Shown: positions 49,526 through 59,104 of the stretch, in pieces | Numbering within the stretch: position 1 is the stretch's first letter | How the letters are laid out: every line of letters starts with the position of its first letter | Source: Trichormus variabilis 0441 | GTDB taxonomy: Bacteria; Cyanobacteriota; Cyanobacteriia; Cyanobacteriales; Nostocaceae | DNA length: 64,000 bases | Assembly (NCBI RefSeq): GCF_009856605.1 | Contig: NZ_CP047242.1 | Span: 4,098,001 to 4,162,000, forward strand | Direction of reading: 5' to 3' | Notes under the pieces: generated by a model | What the model saw: only the letters and a program-made list of their open reading frames with translations | Told to the model about the DNA's origin: nothing | Database searches by the model: none | Position numbers and translations under genes: made by a program

Positions 49526-49645
49526 GGGGACTGGGGATTGGGGACTGGGGATTGGGGACTGGGGACTGGAGATTGGGATTGGGATTGGGATTGAATCTAA
49601 AATTCTTACCCCTACACCCCTATACCCCTATACCCCTACACCCTT
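49524..49645. repeat. G-rich and C-rich heptamer repeat arrays upstream of proS
   Basis: Alternating GGGGACT/GGGGATT units (49524-49594) are followed by CCCCTAT/CCCCTAC units (49607-49645). The first array starts at the ATG of the acyltransferase gene and so lies in its leader. The two arrays are roughly complementary and could fold together. Confidence 0.8.
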
Positions 49646-49751
49646 ATTAGGAATAACCTATATTTTGTAATTCATAGTTCATGTTCGATATTTCGTAATT
49701 GAGTTGATACAGAAGTTAGTGATTTTGCAATTAGGAGTCAAGGAATAAACG

Positions 49752-51566
49752 ATGCGACTGTCACAAATGTTATTCGTTACACTACGGGATGATCCGGCTG
49801 ATGCGGAGATTCCTAGCCATAAGTTGTTACTACGTGCAGGCTACATTCGTCGCATCGGTAGCGGTATTTATGCGTATCTCCCCCTGATGTGGCGAGTACT
49901 GCAAAAGGTTTCTCAAATTGTGCGGGAAGAAATGAACGCGGCAGGCGCACAAGAATGTCTGTTACCCCAGTTACAGCCGTCGGAGTTGTGGAAGGAGTCG
50001 GGACGCTGGGATACTTATACTAAAGCCGAGGGAATTATGTTTTCCCTAATTGACCGCCGCGAACAACAATTAGGGTTAGGGCCGACGCACGAAGAAGTAA
50101 TTACAGCGATCGCTCGTGATATGATTCGCTCTTACCGTCAGCTACCCCTACATCTATATCAATTGCAAACCAAGTTCCGCGATGAAATACGTCCCCGGTT
50201 TGGTTTGATGCGCGGACGGGAATTTATTATGAAGGATGGCTATTCTTTCCACGTCGATGAAGACAGCCTGAAAAAAACCTACCAAGATATGTACCAAGCC
50301 TACAGCAATATGCTACGGCGCGCGGGTTTAGCGTTTCGTCCGGTAGAAGCTGATTCTGGTGCAATTGGTGGTTCTGGTTCTACAGAATTTATGGTGTTGG
50401 CGGAAGCTGGGGAAGACGAAGTTCTCTACACCGATGATGGGAAATACGCCGCTAATGTGGAAAAAGCGGTTTCTTTACCTGCGGATGCGGAACCGTCACA
50501 GTTTACAGCTTTTGAAAAGCGAGAAACACCAGGAACAGAAACTATTGAAAAAGTTACTCAATTTCTCAAAGCTTCTCCTACCCAGATAGTGAAAAATGTT
50601 CTCTACCAAACGGTTTATGACAATGGTGTAACAGTTTTGGTACTGGTAATTATTCGTGGTGATCAAGAAGTTAACGAAGTTAAGTTACAGAATGAATTGA
50701 CGAAATTAGCTCCTAATTACGGTGCAAAGGCAATTATTAACCTCACCGTTCCCAGTGCAGAAAACCAACAAACATGGACAGCAAAATCTTTACCTTTGGG
50801 CTATATTGCACCGGATATTGCTGATGAGTATATTGCTGCAAATAAACAAATTCATCCTAAATTTGTCCGGTTCGTTGATAAAACCGCCGTTGATTTAAAA
50901 AACTTCATTACAGGTGCAAATGAAGCTGGTTATCACGTTGTGGGTGCGAATTGGGGCGAACAATTTCCCCTACCAGAAATTGTTGTAGATGTGCGTAAAG
51001 CCAGGCCAGGCGATCGCGCTATTCATGACTCAACCCAAATCTTAAAAAGTGCCAGAGGAATTGAAGTCGGTCATATCTTCCAATTAGGTACTAAATATTC
51101 CCAAGCCTTAGGCGCAACCTATACCAATGAACAAGGTGAAGAAAAACCCCTGGTGATGGGTTGCTACGGTGTGGGTGTATCGCGGTTAGCCCAATCAGCC
51201 GTGGAACAATCTTATGACAAAGATGGCATTATCTGGCCCGTGGCGATCGCTCCTTATCATGCAATTGTGACAATTCCTAACATTAACGATGCTCAACAGG
51301 TAGAAATTGCGGAAAGGCTTTACACTGAACTGAATCAATCAGGGGTAGAAACTTTATTAGATGACCGTAATGAAAGAGCCGGAGTCAAATTCAAAGACGC
51401 TGATCTAATCGGTATTCCTTACAGAATTGTTACCGGACGAGCAATTACTAACGGTAAAGTTGAAATTGTAGAAAGGGCAACTCGCCAATCTCAAGAAATC
51501 CCCATTGATGAAGTTATTACCACACTCCAGCAGTGGATTAAAGCCGCAATAGAGCAGAAAAATTAA
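49752..51566 (+). CDS. proS: Prolyl-tRNA synthetase
   Basis: A 604-residue class II synthetase of the bacterial type. Motif 2 region ([25 protein letters not shown]), the GPTHEEVI loop and the later [13 protein letters not shown] motif 3 are clear. The editing insertion domain that removes mischarged alanine lies at about 225-400. It is preceded by AGGA (49740-49743) nine bases before the ATG. A hairpin follows the gene. Confidence 0.97.
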   Translation: MRLSQMLFVTLRDDPADAEIPSHKLLLRAGYIRRIGSGIYAYLPLMWRVLQKVSQIVREEMNAAGAQECLLPQLQPSELWKESGRWDTYTKAEGIMFSLIDRREQQLGLGPTHEEVITAIARDMIRSYRQLPLHLYQLQTKFRDEIRPRFGLMRGREFIMKDGYSFHVDEDSLKKTYQDMYQAYSNMLRRAGLAFRPVEADSGAIGGSGSTEFMVLAEAGEDEVLYTDDGKYAANVEKAVSLPADAEPSQFTAFEKRETPGTETIEKVTQFLKASPTQIVKNVLYQTVYDNGVTVLVLVIIRGDQEVNEVKLQNELTKLAPNYGAKAIINLTVPSAENQQTWTAKSLPLGYIAPDIADEYIAANKQIHPKFVRFVDKTAVDLKNFITGANEAGYHVVGANWGEQFPLPEIVVDVRKARPGDRAIHDSTQILKSARGIEVGHIFQLGTKYSQALGATYTNEQGEEKPLVMGCYGVGVSRLAQSAVEQSYDKDGIIWPVAIAPYHAIVTIPNINDAQQVEIAERLYTELNQSGVETLLDDRNERAGVKFKDADLIGIPYRIVTGRAITNGKVEIVERATRQSQEIPIDEVITTLQQWIKAAIEQKN

Positions 51567-51571
51567 ATTAT

Positions 51572-51606
51572 GAGGAAATGAGACTATTTATTACTCTCAT
51601 TTCCTC
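51572..51606 (+). terminator. proS: Hairpin after proS
   Basis: GAGGAAATGAGA and TCTCATTTCCTC form a perfect 12-bp stem around an 11-base loop, starting 5 bases after the proS stop codon. The downstream T-run is weak. Confidence 0.6.
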
Positions 51607-52160
51607 TGTATCTCTCATTCAACTGTTGAAAACTTGAAGAAATCATAACATTTACAGATTTACATAATTTGATAGGTGACGAATTCCCAACACTAATTCT
51701 AAAATGAATAATAAATAAAAATTTATAATCCAGAATTCAGAAAGACAGGTTAATTCCTATCAGCTAATTCTAGACAATAAATATATAATTTAGTGAAGGT
51801 GTGAAACCAGATATATTAACCCATCAATCATCATAGAAGTCTTGTTTCAGAATGACTTTTGAGCTTTGAACTCTCAACAGAGAAAGTGCAGCACTTGAAT
51901 CTACAGAGTTATCTTTCAGGTTTTTGGAAACTCTCCATTTGTCAGCATCGTCCTTAACCAGGCTGCTCTTCACAACAAGACTACCTTTAGGAATTACCCA
52001 TGAGAAGCAAAACCTATGGTTTGGGCAAAGGGTATAGGAATTTAGGGGTACAGGGGTATAGGTTTCAAAACCCTTACACCCTTACACCCTTACACCCTCG
52101 ACTCCAAAAATAATCTCTGTGTAAGTCCTGTTTCAGCCCCCAGTCAGGAAGGTTTTAAAT
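51607..52160. other. Intergenic region with repeat debris
   Basis: About 550 bases before the GerMN gene. The part from about 52030 to 52130 contains CCCTTACA repeats, TTTCAAAACCC and a GTGTAAGTCCTG end. It resembles a decayed member of the element family at 44665. The rest is A+T-rich with no gene. Confidence 0.5.
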
Positions 52161-52775
52161 ATGAATAACCAACAAGGATCTAACCGTATATCTTCAGGTG
52201 TAATTGCAGCAGTCTCAGCCGCAGTTGTAACGGTTGCTGGCGGCGTGGCTTGGATAACTGCCAACTCTCATAATAATCCCACACCATCAAATCCCTCTCA
52301 ACGTGTCCAAGAACCAGGACAGCCAACAACCAAACAGCCAGGTAACGAGCAAACTGCTAGTGTTTATTGGCTCAAACCAAAGGGCGATAGCATAGATTTA
52401 GTTCCCCAAAGAGTGAGAGTAGCTGCTGTACAGCCGAATCAAGTTTTAGAAAAAGCTTTCCAAAATTTATTAGCAGGGCCGACAGAAGGAACAGACTCCA
52501 CTACTATCCCCAAAGGTACTAAGTTATTAGGACTAAAAGTAGAAAATAATGATGAGGTACACGTTAATTTATCTGAAGATTTCACCAGTGGCGGCGGTAG
52601 TACCTCAATGATGGGTCGTGTTGGTCAAGTAGTCTATACTGCCACAAGTTTAAACCCCAATGCCAAAGTGTACATTGAGGTAAATAGTAAACCATTGGAA
52701 GTTTTAGGTGGTGAAGGCGTAGTCTTAGATCAGCCCCTAACCCGTGACAGCTTTAAGAAAGATTATCCACTTTAG
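52161..52775 (+). CDS. GerMN domain protein, membrane-anchored
   Basis: A 204-residue protein with an N-terminal membrane anchor (SSGVIAAVSAAVVTVAGGVAWI, about 10-35), a Pro/Gln-rich linker and a GerMN domain (about 65-195): SVYWLKPKGDSIDLVPQRVRV, LEKAFQNLLAGPTEG and VHVNLSEDF. GerMN is named after a spore-germination protein but is widespread in cyanobacteria, where it may bind the cell wall. Its stop codon forms the start of a heptamer repeat (TAGTCAA units). Confidence 0.83.
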   Translation: MNNQQGSNRISSGVIAAVSAAVVTVAGGVAWITANSHNNPTPSNPSQRVQEPGQPTTKQPGNEQTASVYWLKPKGDSIDLVPQRVRVAAVQPNQVLEKAFQNLLAGPTEGTDSTTIPKGTKLLGLKVENNDEVHVNLSEDFTSGGGSTSMMGRVGQVVYTATSLNPNAKVYIEVNSKPLEVLGGEGVVLDQPLTRDSFKKDYPL

Positions 52776-52824
52776 TCAATGGTCAATGGTCAATAGTCAA
52801 CAAATTCAGACTATGGACTAATGA

Positions 52825-53169
52825 CTAATTTTTATTTAGCACCCTAAAATTACGGGCTTGCTGTTCTAACCTTGTAGCAAGGCGATCGCAAACCCGATTA
52901 CACAACTCAAAAATCATCTCGTCTTCCACCCGGTAGTAAGCACTAGTTCCTTCACTGCGACGGCTGAGGATTCCAGCTTGCCACATTACTTTTAGGTGTT
53001 TAGACACATTGGCCTGGGAAGTCTGGGTTGCGTCTACCAATTCCTGTACACACTTTTCTTCATCCCGTAGTAAATGCAACAGCCGCAGACGCATCGGCTC
53101 ACTTAGAAGGCTGAAGTATTCGGCTACTTGTTGCACCACTTCTTGAGATACAGGCAACGCTTGTTTCAT
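52825..53169 (-). CDS. ArsR-family transcriptional regulator
   Basis: A 114-residue winged helix regulator: LSEPMRLRLLHLLRDEEKCV, then the recognition helix TSQANVSKHLKVMWQAG and the wing RRSEGTSAYYRVED. Classical SmtB metal ligands are not evident; cysteines occur at EEKCVQ and in ELCNRVCD near the C-terminus, so a redox or metal response is possible. It is not followed by a transporter. A small insertion-like element lies directly upstream. Confidence 0.87.
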   Translation of the reverse strand: MKQALPVSQEVVQQVAEYFSLLSEPMRLRLLHLLRDEEKCVQELVDATQTSQANVSKHLKVMWQAGILSRRSEGTSAYYRVEDEMIFELCNRVCDRLATRLEQQARNFRVLNKN

Positions 53170-53201
53170 CAGGATTGATCCGCAGGACTGACAACTTTAC
53201 C

Positions 53202-53357
53202 AATGACTCACTGCTAGTAATTTAAGTTGCTAGCGGTCAATTTTATGGCTGGTAATGGGTAATGGGTAATGAGTAAAATCTTTCTCAATTACCAATTAGC
53301 GATTACCAGTTACCAATTACCAAACATAACTAGCAACTTGAGTTAGTAATGACTCAC
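53202..53357. mobile_element. Small element with 10-bp flanking direct repeat
   Basis: AATGACTCAC occurs directly repeated at 53202-53211 and 53348-53357. Between them, AGTAATTTAAGTTGCTAG and CTAGCAACTTGAGTTAGT form inverted ends with 15 of 18 matches. The interior contains TAATGGG heptamers facing inverse copies. The 10-bp repeat looks like a target-site duplication. A lone end of the same type (CTAGCAACTTGAACTAG) is seen near 63342. Confidence 0.6.
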
Positions 53358-53373
53358 CTATATACATTAATAC

Positions 53374-53922
53374 TTAATCTGGTTTAATTCTCATCAAAGG
53401 TTGATTATATTCTACAGGTTCGCCGTTTTGGACGAGAATTTCGATCACTTGCCCAGAAACATCAGCCTCAATTTCATTCATCAGCTTCATCGCTTCGATG
53501 ATGCAGACGGTTTGACCTTGACGGATGCGATCGCCGACTTCCACAAATGCGGCTTCACCTGGTGCAGGAGCGCGGTAAAATGTTCCCACCATTGGGGAAG
53601 GCACTTCTGCTAATTTTTGGTCAATGATTTTTGCTCCTGGCTGTGAGCCGGAACTCGTGACCGCATGATCGGCTACACGGCTTGTTCCCACCTCTGGAGC
53701 CGGAGTTGGGGCAGGATGGGCAACAATCGGTACAGCCGATGGCAATCCCGAACCTACCACACCACTCAAAGGTGCTGTCACAACCGGCACAACACTGTTA
53801 TTAACACCAACAGCTTTACGTACTGTTAGTTCAAAGTCGTCGCTTTTGAGCGTTACTTCCGCAATATCTGTTTGTGCAATAGTTGTCAGCAGTTGACGGA
53901 TTTCATTAAAGTCCAATGGCAC
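53374..53922 (-). CDS. accB: Biotin carboxyl carrier protein of acetyl-CoA carboxylase
   Basis: A 182-residue carrier of the first step of fatty-acid synthesis. The GTG at 53922 is chosen because GAGG lies 11 bases upstream and the product then starts MPLDFNEIRQLLTTIAQTD, the usual cyanobacterial AccB start; a 19-codon extension upstream has no family match. A flexible Ala/Pro-rich linker precedes the biotinyl domain with EAMKLMNE, biotinylated at Lys146. It is downstream of efp on the same strand, an arrangement common in cyanobacteria. Confidence 0.96.
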   Translation of the reverse strand: MPLDFNEIRQLLTTIAQTDIAEVTLKSDDFELTVRKAVGVNNSVVPVVTAPLSGVVGSGLPSAVPIVAHPAPTPAPEVGTSRVADHAVTSSGSQPGAKIIDQKLAEVPSPMVGTFYRAPAPGEAAFVEVGDRIRQGQTVCIIEAMKLMNEIEADVSGQVIEILVQNGEPVEYNQPLMRIKPD

Positions 53923-54012
53923 AGTTTTTATTACCTCGACCAGTCCGTAAATAAAGAATTTTTCATACCAACTCTCCAAAATCCATATACTATTAAGACT
54001 CAGAAACCTTAA

Positions 54013-54055
54013 GGGAATCTAGTTTTTTGAATTTTGAATTTTGAATTTTGAATTG
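54013..54055. repeat. Octamer tandem repeat (TTTTGAAT) in the efp-accB gap
   Basis: Four to five copies of TTTTGAAT, the inverse of the array at 28551. It lies between efp and accB, so it is probably transcribed. Confidence 0.75.
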
Positions 54056-54070
54056 GCCCAAGTGTGGCAG

Positions 54071-54100
54071 GGATTTAATCCCTGAAATAGGGATTGAAAT
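54071..54100. other. Solitary CRISPR-repeat-like sequence
   Basis: The 30 bases here contain AATCCCT-GAAAT-AGGGATT followed by GAAAT, the shape and 3' end of many cyanobacterial CRISPR repeats. There is only one unit and no spacer, cas gene or leader, so it is at most a relic or chance match. Confidence 0.3.
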
Positions 54101-54128
54101 CGGGATTTGTTCTCGGATGAGACGAAAC

Positions 54129-54686
54129 CTATTCCCTGCCTAAATATTTATCGTCACGGGTATCAATTTTGATACGTTCTCCTTGAGAGATAAACAAAGG
54201 AACCATTACAGTTGCACCAGTTTCGACAATTGCTGGTTTCGTGCCACCTGTAGCCGTGTCACCCTTAACACCTGGATCAGTTTGTATAACTTCCAAGACT
54301 ACAGAGTTAGCCAGTTCCACCTCTAGCACTTGCTCACCCCAACGAATAACGTTCACTTCCATACCTTCTTTAAGGTATTTGACGCGATCGCCAATTTGTG
54401 ATGCGCTGAGTCGTCCTTCTTCATAGCTTTCCATATCCATAAAGACGAACTCATCGCCCTCTTTATAGGTATGCTGCATTGTAATTTTTTCTAAAGTAGC
54501 TTGTGGAACAGTTTCCCCAGCCCGGAAGGTTTTTTCTAAAACCTTGCCGCTTTGGACGTTCTTCAAAGTTGTCCGGACAAAGGCAGAACCCTTACCTGGC
54601 TTAACGTGAAGGAAATCTATCACTCGCCATACAGACCCATCTAAGACAATGGATACACCAGGTCGAAAATCGTTACTAGAAATCAT
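54129..54686 (-). CDS. efp: Translation elongation factor P
   Basis: A 185-residue EF-P that rescues ribosomes stalled at proline runs. I use the ATG at 54686 ([13 protein letters not shown]), which gives the standard length; an upstream frame adds 16 unmatched residues. Lys32 in [10 protein letters not shown] is the position modified in many bacteria. The three beta-barrel domains are intact, ending in the conserved [12 protein letters not shown]. Confidence 0.97.
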   Translation of the reverse strand: MISSNDFRPGVSIVLDGSVWRVIDFLHVKPGKGSAFVRTTLKNVQSGKVLEKTFRAGETVPQATLEKITMQHTYKEGDEFVFMDMESYEEGRLSASQIGDRVKYLKEGMEVNVIRWGEQVLEVELANSVVLEVIQTDPGVKGDTATGGTKPAIVETGATVMVPLFISQGERIKIDTRDDKYLGRE

Positions 54687-54878
54687 GAAGCTTTCAAGTG
54701 TTGGAAGACAATCGGCATTTATTGTACCCTTCAAGGGTCTTAATTAGGTAATTAGTCAGTAGTCGGTGTTAGTTGTCATTAGTCCCCAATCCCCAAATAC
54801 TACTCATGACTCGTACTGTGGGAAGATGATTGATGGGTTACGCCTAGTCAACAATTTGATGCTGCATTGAGCTATTCC

Positions 54879-55985
54879 ATGTTGAATTTATTTAAATCCT
54901 GGCTGAAGAACAGCCTCATGGCAATACTGTTAGTAACAATATTTTTAGGCATAAATACAGCTGGCTGGACTCCTTCCAGTAACGCCGCCTTGCCATCTGG
55001 AAATGCGATTACTGACGGTAGAGCTTTATTGCGGTATGCACTCCCAATAAATAATAAGCCGGTACGCGAACTGCAAGCCAGTTTAGAAGATATTTCTGCC
55101 CAACTGCGTGCAAATCGCCGATGGGGTGCTGTCTCCAAAGACCTGAGTAAAGCATCCCGCATTCTTGATAAACCTTCACAAATCCTAACAAGCGTTCCGG
55201 AAGAACGCCAAACTCAAGCTGAAACTTGGATTAATGAATTAAAAACTGGTGTAGCAAAAGTTCAAGAAATTGCACAATCCAAAGATAAAGAACAAGTTCT
55301 ACTAGAGAGAGCTAAATTACTTAATTTAGTCTCTCTTATAGAAGAATCAATGGTGAAGGAATTTCCTTTTGAAGTTCCAGAAGAGTATATTAACCTCCCT
55401 CAACTTAAAGGACGCGCCACCATAGCGATTAAAACCAACAAAGGTGATTTAACTGTTGTGGTTGATGGTTACAGCGCCCCTGTAACGGCGGGAAACTTTG
55501 TAGATTTAGTGCAACGGGGTTTCTATAATGGGTTAGAATTTACCCGTTCTGAAGAATCTTACGTTCTACAAACCGGAGATCCCCCAGGCAAAGAACAGGG
55601 TTTTATTGATCCCAAAACAGGCAAATATCGGGCTATCCCTCTAGAAATTCTGGTAGAAGGTGATAAAAAACCAACTTACGGGATCACCTTAGAAGACGCT
55701 GGACGCTATCTAGATATGCCAGTATTACCCTTTTCTTCCTTTGGTGCATTAGCAATGGCTCGTCCTGAAACCGAAGCCGATGGTGCGTCTTCCCAAGTCT
55801 TCTTCTTCTTATTTGAACCAGAACTCACCCCAGCCGGACGTAACCTCTTAGATGGTCGTTACTCAGTTTTTGGCTATCTCATAGAAGGCAGAGACATTTT
55901 AGATACACTAAAAGCCGGTGACAAAATCGAATCAGCAACCGTTGTTCAGGGACTAGACAATTTAGTACAACCCCAATCAGCCTAA
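54879..55985 (+). CDS. Cyclophilin-type peptidyl-prolyl isomerase, TLP40/CYP38-like
   Basis: A 368-residue exported protein. A signal peptide (about 1-35: SLMAILLVTIFLGINTAG) is followed by a helical PsbQ-like region (about 40-165) and a cyclophilin domain (about 180-365) beginning ATIAIKTNKGDLTVVVDG. The arrangement matches the thylakoid-lumen protein TLP40/CYP38, which helps photosystem II assembly. The isomerase core is divergent (GFYNGLEFTRS, ASSQVFFFLFEPELTP), as in that family. I chose the ATG at 54879. Confidence 0.9.
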   Translation: MLNLFKSWLKNSLMAILLVTIFLGINTAGWTPSSNAALPSGNAITDGRALLRYALPINNKPVRELQASLEDISAQLRANRRWGAVSKDLSKASRILDKPSQILTSVPEERQTQAETWINELKTGVAKVQEIAQSKDKEQVLLERAKLLNLVSLIEESMVKEFPFEVPEEYINLPQLKGRATIAIKTNKGDLTVVVDGYSAPVTAGNFVDLVQRGFYNGLEFTRSEESYVLQTGDPPGKEQGFIDPKTGKYRAIPLEILVEGDKKPTYGITLEDAGRYLDMPVLPFSSFGALAMARPETEADGASSQVFFFLFEPELTPAGRNLLDGRYSVFGYLIEGRDILDTLKAGDKIESATVVQGLDNLVQPQSA

Positions 55986-56098
55986 TACCAGTTCTCTATG
56001 AAGTTGCGCCAAATAAATGATGTAGAGACGTTGCCTACAACGTCTCTACAGTACAGAATAAGGTTCATCTTCATCAAGAAACGGTATAAGTATATTTC
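55984..56098. repeat. Dispersed repeat sharing a core with the element at 29938
   Basis: The segment CTCTATGAAGTTGCGC...AAATAAATGATGTAGAGACG and its hairpin GTAGAGACGTTG/CAACGTCTCTAC are shared with 29953-30012. The left end ATACCAGTTCTCTATGAAG and right end CTTCATCAAGAAACGGTAT are roughly inverse. It follows the cyclophilin stop codon directly. Confidence 0.6.
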
Positions 56099-56114
56099 TG
56101 AGTTCTAAGTTATT

Positions 56115-56203
56115 AGGACTTACGCATGAAAACGAAATATCAGGGTTTTGAATAAGGATGTAAGGGTATAAGTCTTAACAGATAACCTGTTTGCGTAAGT
56201 CCT
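56115..56203. mobile_element. Second intact MITE-like element of the AGGACTTACGCA family
   Basis: Perfect 12-bp ends AGGACTTACGCA and TGCGTAAGTCCT with TA flanking GG...CC on both sides; length 89 bp. Its left end continues TGAAAACGAAATATCA, matching the inverse of the right end of the 44665 element. The interior is shorter, so this is probably an internal deletion derivative. Confidence 0.75.
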
Positions 56204-56276
56204 AGTTCAGAGTGAGAAGGCAATAAACAATACTCAGTTGTTACTTGTCTTTCTCTCTCATCCCTCATTCCTTCCA

Positions 56277-57275
56277 ATGACCACAGTTAAAGATATTGGC
56301 GAACAAGGACTATTGAAAATATTGCAGCGCTTTTGTCCACCAGAAATTATTGGTGATGATGCGGCGGTGTTGGTGACAGAACCAGAGCAGTCTTTAGTTG
56401 TCACTACAGATATGCTGGTTGATGGGGTGCATTTTAGCGATGTCACAACTTCCCCAGAAGATGCGGGATGGCGTGCTGCGGCTGCGAATTTGTCAGATTT
56501 AGCGGCGATGGGTGCTACTCCTTTGGGTATTACTATTGCGTTGGCGCTTCCTGGGGATTTGAGCGTGAGTTGGGTAGAACGCTTATACCAAGGAATTACA
56601 GAATGCCTACAAAAATACAATACTCCCATTGTTGGTGGAGATGTGGTGCGATCGCCTATCACTACTCTATCCATTACCGCTTTTGGTCAAGTCCACCCCA
56701 ATAGGATTATCCGCCGTTCTACTGCTCAAGTTGGGGATGCGATCGCAGTTACAGGTATTCACGGAGCCTCCCATGCGGGTTTAAAGTTGCTTCTAGACCC
56801 CAAAACAGGAAAAGACCTTACCCCCGAAGAAAAGGCGGCTTTAATTAAAGCCCACCAGCGTCCCCAGCCACGTTTAGATGTTCTTCCCTATCTCTGGCAA
56901 ATCTCCCAATCTCCATTCCCTATCACCGGTATGGATAGCAGCGATGGTTTAGCGGATGCTGTACTACAAATCTGCCGAACCAGTGGTGTTGGTGCTGTTA
57001 TAGAAAGCGACCAAATACCCCTACCAACAGCCTTCAACCACTGGCTAACACCAGAACAAGCTTTAAATTATGCTTTATACGGCGGTGAAGATTTTGAATT
57101 AGTGTTGTGTTTACCACCAGACCTAGCAAAAACCCTAGTACAAAATTTGGGTCAAAGTGCAGCTATTATTGGCACCATTACATCAGATACCGACGTGATA
57201 CTGCACCATCGAAACACAAAAATCCCTGACCAAGTACTCACCCTCAGTCAGGGATTTCAACATTTTAGTCACTAG
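56277..57275 (+). CDS. thiL: Thiamine-monophosphate kinase
   Basis: A 332-residue ThiL that makes the cofactor thiamine pyrophosphate from the monophosphate. Visible motifs are IGDDAAVL, VTTDMLVDGVHFS, AAANLSDLAAMGATPLG, GGDVVRS, and TGMDSSDGLADAVLQ, all typical of the PurM-like fold. The ATG at 56277 (MTTVKDIGEQGLL) is chosen as the family start. No TPP riboswitch is visible upstream; instead a MITE-like element lies 74 bases before the ATG. Confidence 0.95.
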   Translation: MTTVKDIGEQGLLKILQRFCPPEIIGDDAAVLVTEPEQSLVVTTDMLVDGVHFSDVTTSPEDAGWRAAAANLSDLAAMGATPLGITIALALPGDLSVSWVERLYQGITECLQKYNTPIVGGDVVRSPITTLSITAFGQVHPNRIIRRSTAQVGDAIAVTGIHGASHAGLKLLLDPKTGKDLTPEEKAALIKAHQRPQPRLDVLPYLWQISQSPFPITGMDSSDGLADAVLQICRTSGVGAVIESDQIPLPTAFNHWLTPEQALNYALYGGEDFELVLCLPPDLAKTLVQNLGQSAAIIGTITSDTDVILHHRNTKIPDQVLTLSQGFQHFSH

Positions 57276-57345
57276 GATTAATTGCTAGTTGTCACTGCTT
57301 AGTAATACTAAACACAACTAACAACTAACAATTGACCAAATTAAC

Positions 57346-58359
57346 TTAAACCCATTTTTCAGCCACTAATTCTGCCAAGTCAAGAACGCGTTGGCTGTAA
57401 CCCCATTCGTTGTCATACCAGGCCATAACTTTCACGAGATCATTACCCATAACTAGGGTCAAGCTAGCATCAACGATAGAGGAAGCGTCAGTTCCTTGAT
57501 AATCAGACGATACCAATTGCAGTTCGCTGTAGTCCAGAATGCCTTTCAGTGGGCCTTCAGACGCGTCTTTGAGGGCTTGGTTGACTTCTTCAGTAATAGT
57601 ACGCTTCTCAACCTGAACTACGAAATCTACCATTGAGACGTTCGGGGTAGGTACGCGCAAGGCAACGCCATTCAGCTTGCCTTTGAGTTCTGGGATAACT
57701 AATGCGACTGCTTTCGCCGCACCGGTGGAGGTAGGGACGATGTTGATGGCTGCTGCCCTTGCCCGGCGTAAATCACGGTGAGAAGCATCTAATAAGCGCT
57801 GATCACCTGTGTAGCTATGGGTCGTTGTCATGCTGCCTTTGATGATCCCGAATTTGTCGTTCAGAACCTTAGCGATGGGAGCTAGACAGTTGGTTGTACA
57901 ACTAGCATTACTGATAATGTGATGTACGTTGTGATCATAGTCGTGATGATTTACACCAATCACAAAAGTGCCGTCCTCGTTTTTACCGGGGGCTGTGATC
58001 AAAACTTTCTTAGCTCCAGCATTAACGTGCTTTAACGCACCTTCTTTGCTAGTAAATACCCCAGTTGATTCGATAATTAAATCAATTTCCCATTCCTTCC
58101 AGGGCAAGTTTTCTGGATTGCGATCAGATACGCATTTAATGGTCTTACCGTTAACGGTGATAGAGTTATCATCAGCCGTAATGTCAACATTCTTTAACTT
58201 CCCAAGCATCGAGTCATACTTTAGGAGGTGAGCATTAGTTCTCGGATCTGATGTGTCGTTAACAGCTACAAGCTCGATATTACTATTTTCTCGTCCCAGC
58301 CAGCAGCGTGCAAAGTTACGCCCAATACGACCAAAACCGTTGATTGCGACTCTAATCAC
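57346..58359 (-). CDS. gap2: Glyceraldehyde-3-phosphate dehydrogenase, Calvin-cycle type
   Basis: A 337-residue enzyme of the plastid GapA/B type (Gap2), able to use NADPH for photosynthetic carbon reduction. The GTG at 58359 is the start: AGAGGG lies about ten bases upstream and the product begins [20 protein letters not shown]. Catalytic Cys154 is in [11 protein letters not shown], with its partner His in [10 protein letters not shown]. The NADP-friendly segment after the second strand ([13 protein letters not shown]) lacks an acidic residue at the strand end that would exclude NADPH. Confidence 0.95.
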   Translation of the reverse strand: MIRVAINGFGRIGRNFARCWLGRENSNIELVAVNDTSDPRTNAHLLKYDSMLGKLKNVDITADDNSITVNGKTIKCVSDRNPENLPWKEWEIDLIIESTGVFTSKEGALKHVNAGAKKVLITAPGKNEDGTFVIGVNHHDYDHNVHHIISNASCTTNCLAPIAKVLNDKFGIIKGSMTTTHSYTGDQRLLDASHRDLRRARAAAINIVPTSTGAAKAVALVIPELKGKLNGVALRVPTPNVSMVDFVVQVEKRTITEEVNQALKDASEGPLKGILDYSELQLVSSDYQGTDASSIVDASLTLVMGNDLVKVMAWYDNEWGYSQRVLDLAELVAEKWV

Positions 58360-58475
58360 AGTGTCTTGCCCTCTGTATATATGCCTATAAGTTGATATCT
58401 TTGACCCCAATCATATCGCAAAGGGGGAGGGTATTTATAACCATAAAGTGTTAGATCCAAAAAAAAACACATATT

Positions 58476-59102
58476 TTATTCAGAATCTTCTGAGTAAAGC
58501 TTGTGATCAGCGATGTAGGATCTCACATCTTCGGGAACTAAATAACGAATTGACTTCCCTACTCGATAAAGTTTACGAATTAAACTTGACGAAACTCCCA
58601 CTAAGGGTATATGCAGTAAGTGCCAGTGAATAGTATTTGACTGTTTTCTCAATTGCTGCTTCACTTGCTTGCAGATTAACTCACTTTGAGCTATATTCTC
58701 ACCACCTACCAATCGGGGTGCGATTAACCAATCACACATTGGTGCTAATTCCTGCCCACGGTACCAACGAGGTAAAGTTTGGAAAGTATCCAAGCCTACT
58801 ATCCAGTACCAGTGAGTATTTGGGAAACAAACAGATAAGTCGGTCAAGGTGTTAATCGCGTAAGAAACTCCTGAGCGATTTTTTTCCACAGAGGAAACAG
58901 TAAACGCTGGGTTATCTTGTGTAGCTAATTGCAGCATTGCTAGGCGATGTCTAAAAGCAGATGCTTTTTTATGAGGAGGATTTAGTGATGGCACCCAAAT
59001 TACTTTTTCTATTGATATCTGCTGCAAAGCTGCCTCAGCTATGAGCAAGTGTCCCCAATGAATCGGATCAAATGTGCCACCAAAAATTGCCAGGTGCTGC
59101 AT
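58476..59102 (-). CDS. nadD: Nicotinate/nicotinamide-nucleotide adenylyltransferase
   Basis: A 208-residue enzyme of NAD synthesis. The nucleotidyl-transferase motif GGTFDPIHWGHL opens the protein, and the second signature reads VGVSSSLIRKL near residue 170. It starts two bases after the stop of a possible 53-residue upstream gene and is downstream of the murC divergent region. Confidence 0.93.
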   Translation of the reverse strand: MQHLAIFGGTFDPIHWGHLLIAEAALQQISIEKVIWVPSLNPPHKKASAFRHRLAMLQLATQDNPAFTVSSVEKNRSGVSYAINTLTDLSVCFPNTHWYWIVGLDTFQTLPRWYRGQELAPMCDWLIAPRLVGGENIAQSELICKQVKQQLRKQSNTIHWHLLHIPLVGVSSSLIRKLYRVGKSIRYLVPEDVRSYIADHKLYSEDSE

Positions 59103-59104
59103 GG

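Noticed and set aside
54061..54110. CRISPR array
   Set aside because: Only one repeat-like unit, no spacers and no cas genes in the window.
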